Shown here one piece after another: positions 34,279 to 43,981 of a DNA stretch of 64,000 nucleotides (positions are counted from its first letter, which is position 1; every line of letters begins with the position of its first letter). This DNA comes from Haloferax marisrubri. Lineage in GTDB: Archaea > Halobacteriota > Halobacteria > Halobacteriales > Haloferacaceae. The notes below the pieces were generated by a model. It did no database searches. It worked only from the letters and a program-made list of their open reading frames with translations, and had not been told where the DNA came from. The stretch lies in contig NZ_LOPW02000006.1 of the NCBI RefSeq assembly GCF_001469875.2, positions 33,461-97,460 on the forward strand, in the 5' to 3' direction. The position numbers and the translations under genes are program-made.

Positions 34279-35466
34279 CTACCGCTTGCGCGCGTCCCAG
34301 TAGAGGAGTCCGGCGGCGACGACGAGACAGACCGCCAGCCCCGCGAACGCGGCGACGTAGCTCACGTAGGTGGCGACGATGCCGACGTAGGCCGGGCCAA
34401 TCGCGTTCGCGCCGAGGAACAGCGCCCGCGCGGCCCCGAGGTCGGCCCCGCGGTCGGCGTCGGGCGCGTTGTCCATGATGATGGCGTCCGCGAGGGGGAA
34501 CTCCGTCTTGTAGCCGGCCGCGAGCGCGACGACGGAGACGTAGATGAGCGGGCGCGCCTCCACGGCCGAGAGGACGGCGAGCGCCGCCGCGGCCACGAGC
34601 ATCCCGACGACGGCAATCGACTCGCGGCGGAACCGGTCGCTCAGGCTGCCGGCGACGGGTTTGATGGTGATGCCGACGGCGAAGACGATGGCGAACGTCG
34701 CGCTCGCCAACTGCTGGTCGAAGCCCTTCGCCTCGATGAGGTAGGTCGGAAAGAAGTTGATGACGCCGCCGACCATGAAGTAAAACAGCCCGAACGCGAG
34801 GAGCGTCCGGCGCTGTTCTGCGCTGGCGAAGAGGCGTCGGAGCGTCCCCGAGACGTGGAGTTCGGGCGACCCCACGGCGTAGCCGTCTCTCGACCAGAAC
34901 GCGTAGAGGAGGGTGAGTCCGGCGAGGGCGACGGCGACGGGGAGGAACGGCGTCCGCCACGTCGCGTAGGTCAACGCGAGGATGGCGAGTCCCGACGAGA
35001 CGAGGCCGCCGAGGTCGGTGCCGGCGGCGTAGAGGCCGAGCGCCCGGCCGCGGCGTTCGACGAACAGGTCTGATAGGAGCGCCCGCGAGGGGATGGCGAA
35101 CAGTCCCTTCCCGAGCCCCGTGACGACGGCGGCGGCGACGAAGCCCGCGAGTCCGCCGGCGAGGCCGAACGTGGCGAAGCCGAGGACGAGGATGCCCAGT
35201 CCGGGGACGATGAGCGTCGTCCGCGTCCACCGGTCGGAGTACTCGCCGCCGGGGTACTGGGTGATGGCGTAGACGCCCTGAAACAGCGCCAGCGCGATGC
35301 CGGCGGTCGCCTCCGTTATCTGGAGCTCCTCGATGATGGTCGGCAGCAGCGGCGACAGGAGAAACCGACCCGTCTGGAGGACCGCCCACGCCAGCGACAC
35401 GGTGACTAACATCCGACCCGGGTAGCCCGCAAGCAAGCGCTCGTCGGATGTCGGCTGTTGGTTCAC
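34279..35466 (-). CDS. MFS transporter
   Basis: A roughly 395-residue major facilitator with about 12 hydrophobic segments. YPGGEYSDRWTRTTLI after the second segment fits the MFS loop 2-3 motif (GxxxDRxGRR), and AGSLSDRFRRESI is the matching loop 8-9 motif in the second half. The start is unsure: GTG at 35466 (VNQQPTSDER) or TTG at 35493. It is convergent with the island's last gene, and may export or import an intermediate of that pathway or of histidine utilisation. The substrate is not readable. Confidence 0.85.
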   Translation of the reverse strand: MNQQPTSDERLLAGYPGRMLVTVSLAWAVLQTGRFLLSPLLPTIIEELQITEATAGIALALFQGVYAITQYPGGEYSDRWTRTTLIVPGLGILVLGFATFGLAGGLAGFVAAAVVTGLGKGLFAIPSRALLSDLFVERRGRALGLYAAGTDLGGLVSSGLAILALTYATWRTPFLPVAVALAGLTLLYAFWSRDGYAVGSPELHVSGTLRRLFASAEQRRTLLAFGLFYFMVGGVINFFPTYLIEAKGFDQQLASATFAIVFAVGITIKPVAGSLSDRFRRESIAVVGMLVAAAALAVLSAVEARPLIYVSVVALAAGYKTEFPLADAIIMDNAPDADRGADLGAARALFLGANAIGPAYVGIVATYVSYVAAFAGLAVCLVVAAGLLYWDARKR

Positions 35467-35786
35467 ATCCTCCGTACACCGACCTGCTACCAATGGGTTA
35501 CGATTGCGGAACGTCGGTTCCGGTTGTCGGTGTCGCGGTTCTGAAGGCCGATTCCAGGAGCAAATAAACTCTATAAAGTTTACTACCGGATTTCGTGGAG
35601 ACGGAACTATGCTGTGAAATGGCTACAAAACTAACTCAGAATATACAATTTTTACAAATTTTACAATTTCTAAAGTTTCCAAATATTTTAAACATAATTT
35701 AGTTTATCCAATTCGGTTCGGAGCTCCCTCTGACCTCGATGGCCGCCGCACAAATTTTTACCACCCGCGGCCGCGACGGTGCGGGC
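35467..35786. other. Intergenic region with extremely AT-rich block
   Basis: About 320 bases. From 35641 to 35700 only 8 of 60 bases are G or C, against a strongly GC-rich surrounding. Within it TTTACAAATT, TTACAATTTC and similar T-rich words repeat. A TATA-like AAATTTTTACC lies near 35751-35760, about 30 bases before the ATG at 35787, consistent with a leaderless start for the VOC gene. Confidence 0.7.
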
Positions 35787-36188
35787 ATGGACGCGACGGC
35801 AATCGACCACGTGAACCTCCGCATCCCCGCCGACGGCCTCGACGCCGCCGTCGGGTTCTACCGCGACGCGCTCGGCTTCGACATCGAGAACCGCGACCTG
35901 TTCGAGTCGGGCGAAAAGCCCTTCTTCTCCGTGCGACTCACCCCGGCGAGCGTCATCCACCTCCGCCCAGCCGAGGACTTCGAACCGCCGGCTGAGACCG
36001 CCTTCGACCACGTCGCCATCGAGTTCGCCCACGACATCGACGAACTCCGGGACCACCTCGAAGCCGCGGGCGTCGAAATCGACCGCCAACTCGAACCTCT
36101 CGGGGCGACGGGCGTCGCGCCCGCGGTGTACGTCACCGACCCGTTCGGCTACACGCTGGAACTGAAAGCCGCGCCCGACGGCGACTGA
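35787..36188 (+). CDS. VOC (glyoxalase/dioxygenase fold) family protein
   Basis: A 133-residue single VOC domain pair. The sequence MDATAIDHVNLRIPADGLDAAVGFYRDALGF (quoted in part) supplies the first metal-ligand His8, FDHVAIEF the second conserved His, and GYTLELKA the closing Glu. This layout fits glyoxalase I, epimerase or extradiol dioxygenase relatives. An upstream in-frame ATG at 35739 would add a poorly conserved stretch, and a TATA-like element between them favours 35787. It faces the HTH_10 regulator convergently; stops are three bases apart. Confidence 0.85.
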   Translation: MDATAIDHVNLRIPADGLDAAVGFYRDALGFDIENRDLFESGEKPFFSVRLTPASVIHLRPAEDFEPPAETAFDHVAIEFAHDIDELRDHLEAAGVEIDRQLEPLGATGVAPAVYVTDPFGYTLELKAAPDGD

Positions 36189-36191
36189 GCC

Positions 36192-36842
36192 TCACAGCAC
36201 GTACTGCGCGACCGAGTCCATCACTTTTCGCTCCGCCCGGCGCAGGTGTTCCTCGGCGGTGCGCCGCGAGACGCCCATCTCGTCGGCGATGGTCGCGGTC
36301 TCGATGCCGCGCGGGAGGTCGTAGTAGCCGCCGGCGTGGGCCAGTCGGAGCGCCTCGCGCTGGCGGCCGGTGAGCGCGGGCATCGCGTCGGCGGGGGCCA
36401 AAAGCGGGCCGCTCCCGCTGGCGAACGACACCGCGCGTTTGGACTCGACGCTCACGTCGAAGCCGCTGTCCACGAGGTCGCGGAAGCACGCCGTCAGGTC
36501 GTCGGCGGAGACGGCGAGCAGGCGGCACACTTTGGCTCCATCGCGGTAGCGAAGCGGCGGCACGAGGAGCAGGCCGTGTCTCCGCACGTAGCCTTCGATG
36601 TGGTCTATCTCGTGGTCTCGGAGACAGTCGGCGGTGACGACGACCAACTCGTCGCCGCGCTCGACCGACGCCGCCACGCCGACGGTGTCGCCGACGCGGT
36701 CGAGCACGTCGCTTCCGACCCCGCCGCTCACGTGGAGCATGTCGCAGTGCTCGTTGCACCACAGTTCGACGCTCGCGGCGTTGCCCGCCGTCGCCGCCGC
36801 GTAGGCGCTGTCGTCCCTGATTCGGAGGCTCGCCTCGTACAT
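36192..36842 (-). CDS. HTH_10 (bacterio-opsin activator-type) regulator, likely of hut genes
   Basis: A 216-residue regulator with a C-terminal HTH_10 domain: [50 protein letters not shown]. The N-terminal 150 residues form an uncharacterised sensor part beginning [20 protein letters not shown], with [12 protein letters not shown] after residue 30. It is divergent from hutU across 87 bases and shares one TATA element with it. Location strongly suggests that it controls histidine utilisation, although direct evidence is not in the sequence. Confidence 0.88.
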   Translation of the reverse strand: MYEASLRIRDDSAYAAATAGNAASVELWCNEHCDMLHVSGGVGSDVLDRVGDTVGVAASVERGDELVVVTADCLRDHEIDHIEGYVRRHGLLLVPPLRYRDGAKVCRLLAVSADDLTACFRDLVDSGFDVSVESKRAVSFASGSGPLLAPADAMPALTGRQREALRLAHAGGYYDLPRGIETATIADEMGVSRRTAEEHLRRAERKVMDSVAQYVL

Positions 36843-36864
36843 ACGCGGACCGTGGTTCGCCGAC

Positions 36865-36874
36865 AATATATAAA
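36865..36874. promoter_or_regulatory. Shared TATA element between regulator gene and hutU
   Basis: AATATATAAA is near-palindromic. Its centre is about 26 bases before the ATG of the minus-strand regulator (leaderless) and about 60 bases before hutU, giving hutU a short leader. Just downstream, CCACACGGTGG at 36882-36892 has inverted CCAC/GTGG arms and could be an operator. Confidence 0.5.
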
Positions 36875-36929
36875 CACCACACCACACGGTGGGGGAATTG
36901 CTACCCGTGTCGCGCCCGAAGTCTGTGGT

Positions 36930-38747
36930 ATGCACGACCAGCAATCGTCGGCGCGTCGGGACCGACTCGGCGACCCGAGCGACGAGTGGCGCGCGTATCA
37001 GGGCGCGCCCACCGGGACGGACATCGAGTGCAAGGGGTGGCGACAGGAGGCGGCGCTCCGGATGCTCAACAACAACCTCGACCCCGAGGTGGCCGAGCGC
37101 CCCGAGGACCTCGTCGTTTACGGCGGAACCGGCCGCGCCGCCCGCTCGTGGGACGCCTACGACGCGATTCTCGCCGAACTCCGCGACCTCGACGACGACG
37201 AGACGCTCCTCGTCCAGTCGGGCAAGCCGGTCGGGAAGTTCCCGACCCACGAACGCGCCCCGCGCGTCCTCATCGCCAACTCCAATCTCGTCGGCCGCTG
37301 GGACGACTGGGAGCACTTCCACGAACTGGAGGCCGAGGGGAAAATCATGTACGGCCAGATGACCGCCGGGTCGTGGGCGTACATCGGCACGCAGGGCATC
37401 ATTCAGGGCACCTACGAGACGCTGGCCGAACTCGCCCGACAGCACTACGACGCCGACCTGCGGGGCAAACTCGTCGTCACCGGCGGCCTCGGCGGCATGA
37501 GCGGCGCACAGCCCCTCGCGGTGACGATGAATCACGGGGTCTGCATCGCCGCCGAGGTGCAGGCCGACCGCATCGAGCGCCGGGTCGAGACGGACTACCT
37601 GATGGAGTTCGCCGACTCGCTGGACGAGGCGCTCGAAAACGCGAAGGCAGCCATCGACGCGGGCGAACCCTACAGCGTCGGCGTCCAGATGAACGCCGCC
37701 GACATGCTCGAAGAACTGCTCGCGCGCGACGAGATTCCGGACGTGGTCACCGACCAGACCAGCGCCCACGACGAACTCGAAGGCTACTACCCGAGCGGCT
37801 ACACCGTCGCGGAGGCCGACCGACTCCGCGAGGACGACCCCGAGGCCTACGTCGACGCCAGCCTCGACACGATGGAGCGCCACGTGCAGGCCATCCTCGA
37901 CCTGCAGGACGCGGGCGCAATCGCCTTCGAGTACGGCAACAACATCCGCGGACAGGTCCAGAACCACCGCGGAATGACGACCGCCTTCGACTTCCCGGGC
38001 TTCGTCCCGGCGTACATCCGCCCGATGTTCTGCCGCGGGCGCGGGCCGTTCCGGTGGGCCGCGCTCTCCGGCGACCCCGCCGACATCCACCGCACCGACG
38101 AGGCGATTCGAGAGCTGTTCCCCGACCACGAGTCGCTCATGCGCTGGATAGACCTCGCACAGGAGCAGGTGTCGTTCCAGGGGCTCCCCTCGCGCGTCTG
38201 CTGGCTCGGTTACACCACCGACGACGAGGGGCTCACGGAGCGCGCCCGCTTCGCCCTGAAAATCAACGACCTCGTCGCCTCGGGCGAGATCTCCGCGCCG
38301 GTCGTGGTCACCCGCGACCACCTCGACGCCGGGTCGGTCGCCAGCCCGTACCGAGAGACCGAGGCGATGCGCGACGGCACCGACGCGGTCGCCGACTGGC
38401 CCATCCTGAACGCGCTCCTCAACACCGCCGCGGGCGCGGACATCGTGAGCGTCCACGACGGCGGCGGCGTCGGTATCGGCAACTCGCTGCACACGAACAA
38501 CCACGTCGTCCTCGACGGTTCGGACCTCGCGGCGAAGAAGGCCCGCGCCGTCTTCACGACCGACCCCGGCATGGGCGTCATCCGCCACGCCGACGCCGGC
38601 TACGAGGACGCACTAGACGAGGCGACTCGGTCGAACGTCCGCATCCCGATGCGGGACCACGACGCGGCCGACCGCGCCGACTGCGCGGCCGAAGACGGCG
38701 GCCACGCGACCGAGACCGGCGAATCCGCCGACCGAGGTGACGAATGA
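36930..38747 (+). CDS. hutU: Urocanate hydratase
   Basis: A 605-residue enzyme converting urocanate to imidazolonepropionate with tightly bound NAD. Stretches match the family throughout: [36 protein letters not shown], the NAD-binding [10 protein letters not shown] at residues 185-194, [19 protein letters not shown], and [14 protein letters not shown] near the end. The C-terminal 40 residues are an acidic Asp/Ala-rich extension. It leads the hutUGIH operon, in which every junction overlaps: hutG starts four bases before this stop. The pathway ends in glutamate. Confidence 0.97.
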   Translation: MHDQQSSARRDRLGDPSDEWRAYQGAPTGTDIECKGWRQEAALRMLNNNLDPEVAERPEDLVVYGGTGRAARSWDAYDAILAELRDLDDDETLLVQSGKPVGKFPTHERAPRVLIANSNLVGRWDDWEHFHELEAEGKIMYGQMTAGSWAYIGTQGIIQGTYETLAELARQHYDADLRGKLVVTGGLGGMSGAQPLAVTMNHGVCIAAEVQADRIERRVETDYLMEFADSLDEALENAKAAIDAGEPYSVGVQMNAADMLEELLARDEIPDVVTDQTSAHDELEGYYPSGYTVAEADRLREDDPEAYVDASLDTMERHVQAILDLQDAGAIAFEYGNNIRGQVQNHRGMTTAFDFPGFVPAYIRPMFCRGRGPFRWAALSGDPADIHRTDEAIRELFPDHESLMRWIDLAQEQVSFQGLPSRVCWLGYTTDDEGLTERARFALKINDLVASGEISAPVVVTRDHLDAGSVASPYRETEAMRDGTDAVADWPILNALLNTAAGADIVSVHDGGGVGIGNSLHTNNHVVLDGSDLAAKKARAVFTTDPGMGVIRHADAGYEDALDEATRSNVRIPMRDHDAADRADCAAEDGGHATETGESADRGDE

Positions 38748-39694
38748 CCCGAACCGCCCCGCCCGCGTGGGAGGGAACGTCGTCGGACCCGAACGACGAG
38801 CAGTTCGGCCACGTCGTCTCCCCGACCGAAATCGAGGACGCGGGCGACTTCCGCGCCGTCCTCGTGGGCGAACCCTACGACGGGGCAGTCATCGGTCGGC
38901 GCGGTGCCCGCGAGGGCCCCGCCGCGATTCGGCGCGCCCTCGCCGGCGTCAAGACCCACCACTTCGACGAGGGGCCGGTCGCCGGCGTCGCCGACCTCGG
39001 CGACCTCCCAATCGAGGCGTACAACGACGGGGAGGACCCCGAGAACCACGTCGCGGACGTACAGGCCATCGTCGCCGACGAGGCCGCGGCCGTCTACGAG
39101 CGCGGCGCGCTCCCGGTCTTCCTCGGCGGCGACAACTCCCTGACCGTCGGGAACGTCACGCCGCTTCTCGGCGGCGACGACTCGGTCGGGGTCGTGAGCT
39201 TCGACGCCCACCTCGACTGCCGCGACCCCGCCGACGGGCCGACGAGTGGGACGCCCTACCGCCAACTGTTCGACGCCGGTCTCGACCGCCTCGCCGTGGT
39301 CGGCGCGCGACACTTCGAGACCTCGACGGCCTACGCCGACTTCCTGCGCGACTCGGGTGGCACCATCCTCACCGCCGACGAGGTCGGCCGCGGCCCCGTC
39401 GAGACGGCGGACTTCGCCCTCGACGCCGTCGCCGCCTGCGACCGCGTCTTCGTCAGCCTCGACGTGGACGTGTTGGACCAGACGGCCGCGCCGGGCGCGA
39501 GCGCGCCGACCCCCGGCGGCGTCACCACCCGCGAACTGTTCTCGATGCTTCGCCGCGTCGCGGCCGACCCCCGCGTCGTCGGCTTCGAGGTCGTGGAGTG
39601 CGCGCCGCCGCTGGACGACGAGGACGGTCGGACCGTCAGCGCGGCCGCCCGTGCGGTCGCCCACTTCCTCGCGGGGGTGACGTCCCGTGACTGA
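38744..39694 (+). CDS. hutG: Formimidoylglutamase
   Basis: A 316-residue arginase-superfamily hydrolase that splits N-formimidoyl-L-glutamate into glutamate and formamide. Manganese ligands are visible in [20 protein letters not shown] and [16 protein letters not shown]. It uses the one-step (formamide-forming) branch of the hut pathway. It overlaps hutU by four bases and hutI by eight. The 40-residue N-terminal part ([22 protein letters not shown]) is typical of haloarchaeal copies. Confidence 0.95.
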   Translation: MTRTAPPAWEGTSSDPNDEQFGHVVSPTEIEDAGDFRAVLVGEPYDGAVIGRRGAREGPAAIRRALAGVKTHHFDEGPVAGVADLGDLPIEAYNDGEDPENHVADVQAIVADEAAAVYERGALPVFLGGDNSLTVGNVTPLLGGDDSVGVVSFDAHLDCRDPADGPTSGTPYRQLFDAGLDRLAVVGARHFETSTAYADFLRDSGGTILTADEVGRGPVETADFALDAVAACDRVFVSLDVDVLDQTAAPGASAPTPGGVTTRELFSMLRRVAADPRVVGFEVVECAPPLDDEDGRTVSAAARAVAHFLAGVTSRD

Positions 39695-40925
39695 CGCGGG
39701 TTCCACGGCCGGCCTCACAGTCGTCCACGACGCGGCCGAACTGGTCGTCGGCCCCGACGAGGGAACCGGCGTCGTCGTCCTCGAAGACGCCGCGTTCGCC
39801 GCGCTCGACGGCGAGGTCGTCGCCGTCGGCCCCACGGCCGAAGTGCTCGCGGACTACCCGGTCGAAGACGCCGAGACGGCCATCGACGCGACCGGCAAGA
39901 CGGTCCTGCCGGGGTTCGTCGACCCGCACACCCACGCGCTGTTCGCGGGTGACCGCTCCGACGAGTTCGTGGCGAAGCTCCGCGGCGCGACCTACGAGGA
40001 GATTCTCGCCGACGGCGGCGGCATCCTCCGCACCGTCGACGCGGTCCGCGAGGCCTCCGACGACGAGTTGGCGGCGAACCTCGCGGAACACCTCGACGCG
40101 ATGCTCGCCCACGGGACGACGACGGTCGAGGTGAAGACCGGCTACGGCCTCGACACCGAGACCGAACTGCGGATGCTCTCGGCCATCGACGCGGCCGGCT
40201 CGGACCACCCGGTGGACGTGATTCCGACGTTCATGGGCGCGCACGCCGTCCCGCGCGGCATGGACGCCGAGGAGTACACCGAGTCGGTCGTTTCCGACCA
40301 ACTCCCGGCGGTCGCCGAACAGGGCCTCGCGGAGTTCTGCGACGTGTTCTGCGAGCGCGGCGTGTTCACCGCCGAGCAGTCCCGCCGGATTCTGGACGTG
40401 GGCCGCGACCACGGCCTCACGCCGAAGATTCACGCCGACGAGTTCGCCGCCATCGGCGGCACCGACGTGGCGGCCGCGGTCGGCGCGGCCAGCGCGGATC
40501 ACTTGCTTCACACCGGCGGCGCGGGCCGCGAGACGCTCGTCGAAGCCGGCGTGACCCCCGTGATGCTCCCGGGCACGGCGTTCGGTCTCGGAGCCGACTA
40601 CGCCGACGCCCGTGCCTTCCTCGACGCGGGCCACGAGGTCGCGCTCGCCACCGATTTCAACCCGAACTGCTTTGCTCGAAGCATGGGATTCGTCGCCACC
40701 CTCGCCAGCGTCGGCATGCGAATGACACCTCACGAAGCGATTCGGGGCGTCACGAGCGCCGCCGCGGGCGCGCTCGACCTCGACGACGGTACGGGAACGC
40801 TCCGCACCGGCGCTCCGGCCGACGCCGTCGTCCTCGACGTGCCGACCGCGACGCACCTCTCGTACCGGTTCGACACGAACCCCGTTTCGACCGTGCTGAA
40901 ATCGGGGGTGGTCGTCCGTGAGTGA
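39687..40925 (+). CDS. hutI: Imidazolonepropionase
   Basis: A 412-residue amidohydrolase opening the ring of imidazolonepropionate to N-formimidoylglutamate. The metal-binding [14 protein letters not shown] lies near residue 78, [17 protein letters not shown] and [15 protein letters not shown] follow, and ATDFNPNC supplies the catalytic Asp. It starts with GTG at 39687, eight bases before the hutG stop, and itself overlaps hutH by eight bases. Length and motif order are those of bacterial HutI. Confidence 0.96.
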   Translation: MTDAGSTAGLTVVHDAAELVVGPDEGTGVVVLEDAAFAALDGEVVAVGPTAEVLADYPVEDAETAIDATGKTVLPGFVDPHTHALFAGDRSDEFVAKLRGATYEEILADGGGILRTVDAVREASDDELAANLAEHLDAMLAHGTTTVEVKTGYGLDTETELRMLSAIDAAGSDHPVDVIPTFMGAHAVPRGMDAEEYTESVVSDQLPAVAEQGLAEFCDVFCERGVFTAEQSRRILDVGRDHGLTPKIHADEFAAIGGTDVAAAVGAASADHLLHTGGAGRETLVEAGVTPVMLPGTAFGLGADYADARAFLDAGHEVALATDFNPNCFARSMGFVATLASVGMRMTPHEAIRGVTSAAAGALDLDDGTGTLRTGAPADAVVLDVPTATHLSYRFDTNPVSTVLKSGVVVRE

Positions 40926-42504
40926 CGCCGGGTCGCTCCCCGAGTCGGTCACGCTTGACGGCGCGTCGCTGACGCCGGAAGACGTGGCGGCTGTCGCCCG
41001 CCACGACGCCCCGGTCGAACTCGCCGCCGAGTCGCGCGAGCGGATGCGCGAGTCGCGCGAGCGCGTCGAATCCGTCCTCGACTCCGGCGAACCGGTGTAC
41101 GGCGTCAACACCGGCTTCGGCCACCTCGTGGAGACGCACATCGACCGCGAGGACATCGAGCGCCTCCAGACGAACCTCGTCCGCAGCCACGCCGCCGGCG
41201 CGGGCCGCGAACTCACCCGCGAGGAGGTCCGGTCGATGATGGTCAGCCGGGCTAACACGCTCGCCAAGGGATTTTCGGGCATCCGACCCTCGGTGGTCGA
41301 CCTGCTCGTCTCGATGCTCAACGAGGGCGTCCAGCCGGTCGTCCGTTCCCGCGGGAGCCTCGGCGCGAGCGGCGACCTCGCACCCCTCGCGCACATGGCG
41401 CTCGTCCTCATCGGCGAGGGCGAGGCCCGCGTCGACGGCGAGCGACTGCCGGGCGACGAAGCCCTCCGCGCCGCCGGCTTGGAGCCGGTGACGCTCGCCT
41501 CCAAAGAAGGTCTCGCGCTCATCAACGGGACGCAACTCACGGTCGGCCTCGCCGCGCTGTTCGTCGTCGACGCCGAGCGAACCGTCGAGGCGGCCGACGC
41601 CGCGGGCGCGCTCACCACCGAAGTCACGATGGGCACCACGGCGAACTGCGACCCCGCCATCCACGAGGTCCGCCCCCATCCCGGCCAGCAGGAGAGCGCG
41701 GCCGCGATTCGCCGCCTCACCGACGGCTCGACCGTCCTCGAATCGCACAAGGACTGCGAGCGCGTGCAGGACGCCTACTCGATTCGCTGTCTCCCGCAGG
41801 TCCACGGCGCGGTCAGAGACGCCGTCTCGCACCTCCGCGAGGCCGTCGAGGTCGAACTCAACAGCGTCACGGACAACCCGCTCGTCTTCCCGGCGGGCGC
41901 GGTGGACGAGCGTGCACCCGGCACCGACGTGGCCGCCGTCGTCTCCGCCGGCAACTTCCACGGCGAACCGCTGGCGCTCCGCCTCGACTACGCCGCCGGC
42001 GCGCTGACCGAACTCGCGGCCATCTCCGAGCGCCGGACCGACCGGCTGCTCAACCCGGACGTACAGGAGTCGTACCTCCCGCCGTTCCTGACCGAGCACA
42101 GCGGCCTCCGCTCCGGCTACATGATTGCGCAGTACACCGCCGCGGCGCTCCTCAACGAGTGCCGGTCGCTCGGTCGCCCCTCCATCGACTCGACGCCCGT
42201 CAGCGGCGGGCAGGAAGACCACGTGAGTATGAGCGGCCAGAGCGCCCTCAACGCCCGCACGGTCGCCGAGAACGTCGCGACCATCGTCGGCGTCGAACTC
42301 CTCTGCGGCTCGCAGGCGGCGGAGTTCCTCGACGAGAGCCTCGAACTCGGGACCGGCACGGGGGCCGTCCGCGACGCGATTCGGTCCGTGGTTCCGCCGC
42401 TGGACGAGGACCGTCGCCTCGACGGCGAACTGGAGACCGCGGCCGACCTCGTCCGGTTCGGCGCGATTCGCGCGGCCATCGCGGACGCCGGGCTCTCCGG
42501 CTGA
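40918..42504 (+). CDS. hutH: Histidine ammonia-lyase
   Basis: A 528-residue enzyme deaminating L-histidine to urocanate, the first step of the pathway although last in the operon. The MIO cofactor tripeptide Ala-Ser-Gly is at residues 150-152 in GSLGASGDLAPLAHM, and YGVNTGFG carries the catalytic Tyr. The NPLVFP and ENVATIVGVELLC stretches are also typical. It starts with GTG overlapping hutI by eight bases. The short spacing suggests the whole operon is translated as a coupled unit. Confidence 0.97.
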   Translation: MSDAGSLPESVTLDGASLTPEDVAAVARHDAPVELAAESRERMRESRERVESVLDSGEPVYGVNTGFGHLVETHIDREDIERLQTNLVRSHAAGAGRELTREEVRSMMVSRANTLAKGFSGIRPSVVDLLVSMLNEGVQPVVRSRGSLGASGDLAPLAHMALVLIGEGEARVDGERLPGDEALRAAGLEPVTLASKEGLALINGTQLTVGLAALFVVDAERTVEAADAAGALTTEVTMGTTANCDPAIHEVRPHPGQQESAAAIRRLTDGSTVLESHKDCERVQDAYSIRCLPQVHGAVRDAVSHLREAVEVELNSVTDNPLVFPAGAVDERAPGTDVAAVVSAGNFHGEPLALRLDYAAGALTELAAISERRTDRLLNPDVQESYLPPFLTEHSGLRSGYMIAQYTAAALLNECRSLGRPSIDSTPVSGGQEDHVSMSGQSALNARTVAENVATIVGVELLCGSQAAEFLDESLELGTGTGAVRDAIRSVVPPLDEDRRLDGELETAADLVRFGAIRAAIADAGLSG

Positions 42505-42585
42505 ACGGGCGCGCTCTCGTCTGTCATTAGACGGAACTGCGGGCGTCGAATCCGAGGCCGACGGGCGACCGTCGTCCCCGACTGC

Positions 42586-42591
42586 AAAAAA
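42586..42591 (-). terminator. T-run terminator candidate
   Basis: A run of six T on the minus strand about 60 bases past the stop of the minus-strand substrate-binding gene (42652). Archaeal transcription often ends at such runs, with no hairpin needed. The call rests on position and composition only. Confidence 0.3.
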
Positions 42592-42651
42592 CAACCATCG
42601 CGTACCGCGTCGCCGATGCCGACGGTGGTACCGGAACCGCCGGTCGCCGGC

Positions 42652-43887
42652 TCAGAGGTTCCCGTTGATGATGTCCGCGACGCGCTGTCGGTCGAACAGC
42701 TGTTCGTCTTCCGGTATCTCGGGGTACGGTCCCTCGCTGTACTGAGGCCACGCGCCGAACCGGTCGGGGTAGAGCTGTTTGGCGGTCATCTCCAACTGGA
42801 ACAGGTTGAGTATCGGCCCCTGATAGCGGCCGCCCTGCGCGTAGACGCGGTCGTTCTTCACGGCCGAAATCTCGGCACCGACGGGGTCGTCGCGGAGGCC
42901 CGCGCGGATGTCGGGCATGCTCGTGTTCGGGTGCATCCCGCCGAGCGTAAGAATCACGTCGGGGTCGGCTTCGAGGAGCGTCTCGAAGTCGACGGTCGAG
43001 CCGGATTCCACGTCGTCGCCGAACGCGCTGACCGGCTTCAGCGGGCGGGTGTGGGCGGTCAGGAAGCCCGGCGTGCTCAGGTTGTAGGCGTAGATTGATT
43101 CGAGGTCGCTCGGGCCGAGGAGCACCGCGGTCGGCCGGTCGGCCTCCGCGGGGAGGTCCGCCGAAATCGCCGCGAGAAGCTCCTCGCGGACCGCGGTGAG
43201 CGCCTCGTACTTCGCCTCCTCCTGCAGCACCTGCGCGACCTTGGCGAATATCTCCCAGAGGCCGTAGTACTCGTAGGCGTCGGCCCACTCGGTCGGCGGC
43301 GTTTGATGCCGCGCGCTGAAACTGTTGCCGAACCACGGACCGATGTTCTCCTCGATTTCGTCGAGGTCGTCTTGGCTCCAACTGCCGAGCGCGGAGACGC
43401 TGGCGGGGTCGGCGAGGTGCACGTCGCTGTCGAGTTCGTAGAGCCGCTCTTTCGACGGCTCCCACGACGAGTACAGGCCGGTCCAGTCGAGTTCGACGCC
43501 GGGGAGTCGCGGCGTGAACTGGTTCCACAGCGCGTCGTAGTAGTCCGGGGCGTGCATCGAGTTGACGGCGTCGCCGTGGCCGAGCGCGAACGCCATCCCC
43601 GCGTGGTGGGTCAGCCGCGTGAAGATGCTCTCGGGGACCGATTCGAACGTCACGTCGCCCATCGGGGCCATCGACACCGTGTACGAGTCGCCTTCGGCCG
43701 TCGACTCCGCGGTCGACTCGCTCGTTGCCGTCGATTCGGCGGTCGTGGTGGTGTCCGTCGCGGCCGCGTCCGTCGCCGTCGCGTCCGACTCGGACGAACC
43801 GGTACAGCCGGCGAGCAGTCCGCCGGCGGCGACCGAGCCGCCGTAGGTCAAGAACTTCCTGCGCGTTGGTCCGTCGCTGTCTGCCAT
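42652..43887 (-). CDS. Iron-type ABC transporter substrate-binding lipoprotein 1
   Basis: A 411-residue binding protein. RRKFLTYGG is a Tat motif and the lipobox LLAGC places the lipid Cys at residue 28; a Thr/Ala/Ser-rich linker of about 45 residues follows. The mature part resembles class III (siderophore or metal-type) binding proteins and ends GPILNLFQLEMTAKQLYPDRF then ADIINGN. It closely parallels the proteins at 43982 and 59218. I take the ATG at 43887; further upstream codons lie within the promoter. A DtxR-type palindrome (43895-43908) sits between TATA and start. No permease or ATPase gene accompanies it. Confidence 0.9.
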   Translation of the reverse strand: MADSDGPTRRKFLTYGGSVAAGGLLAGCTGSSESDATATDAAATDTTTTAESTATSESTAESTAEGDSYTVSMAPMGDVTFESVPESIFTRLTHHAGMAFALGHGDAVNSMHAPDYYDALWNQFTPRLPGVELDWTGLYSSWEPSKERLYELDSDVHLADPASVSALGSWSQDDLDEIEENIGPWFGNSFSARHQTPPTEWADAYEYYGLWEIFAKVAQVLQEEAKYEALTAVREELLAAISADLPAEADRPTAVLLGPSDLESIYAYNLSTPGFLTAHTRPLKPVSAFGDDVESGSTVDFETLLEADPDVILTLGGMHPNTSMPDIRAGLRDDPVGAEISAVKNDRVYAQGGRYQGPILNLFQLEMTAKQLYPDRFGAWPQYSEGPYPEIPEDEQLFDRQRVADIINGNL

Positions 43888-43894
43888 CGTATTT

Positions 43895-43908
43895 TTAGGC
43901 CGGCCTAA
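43895..43908. promoter_or_regulatory. DtxR-type palindromic operator for minus-strand gene
   Basis: TTAGGCCGGCCTAA is a perfect 14-base palindrome, eight bases from the ATG at 43887. A TATA-like TATATG on the minus strand near 43912-43917 lies about 27 bases before the ATG, so the operator sits between the TATA box and the expected leaderless start. The arms TTAGGC and GCCTAA match the DtxR/SirR/Idr-type consensus. Confidence 0.65.
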
Positions 43909-43925
43909 TACATATAGGCGTACCG

Positions 43926-43943
43926 ATTTAGGCCGGCCGAAAT
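43926..43943. promoter_or_regulatory. DtxR-type operator for plus-strand gene
   Basis: ATTTAGGCCGGCCGAAAT is an 18-base palindrome with one mismatched pair and the same core as the operator at 43895. It lies just upstream of the TATA-like TTTATC at 43955-43960 that would serve the ATG at 43982. Binding here would overlap the region used by the basal factors. Confidence 0.6.
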
Positions 43944-43981
43944 TACGAAACGGATTTATCCGTCTGGGATTGGCTAAAACC

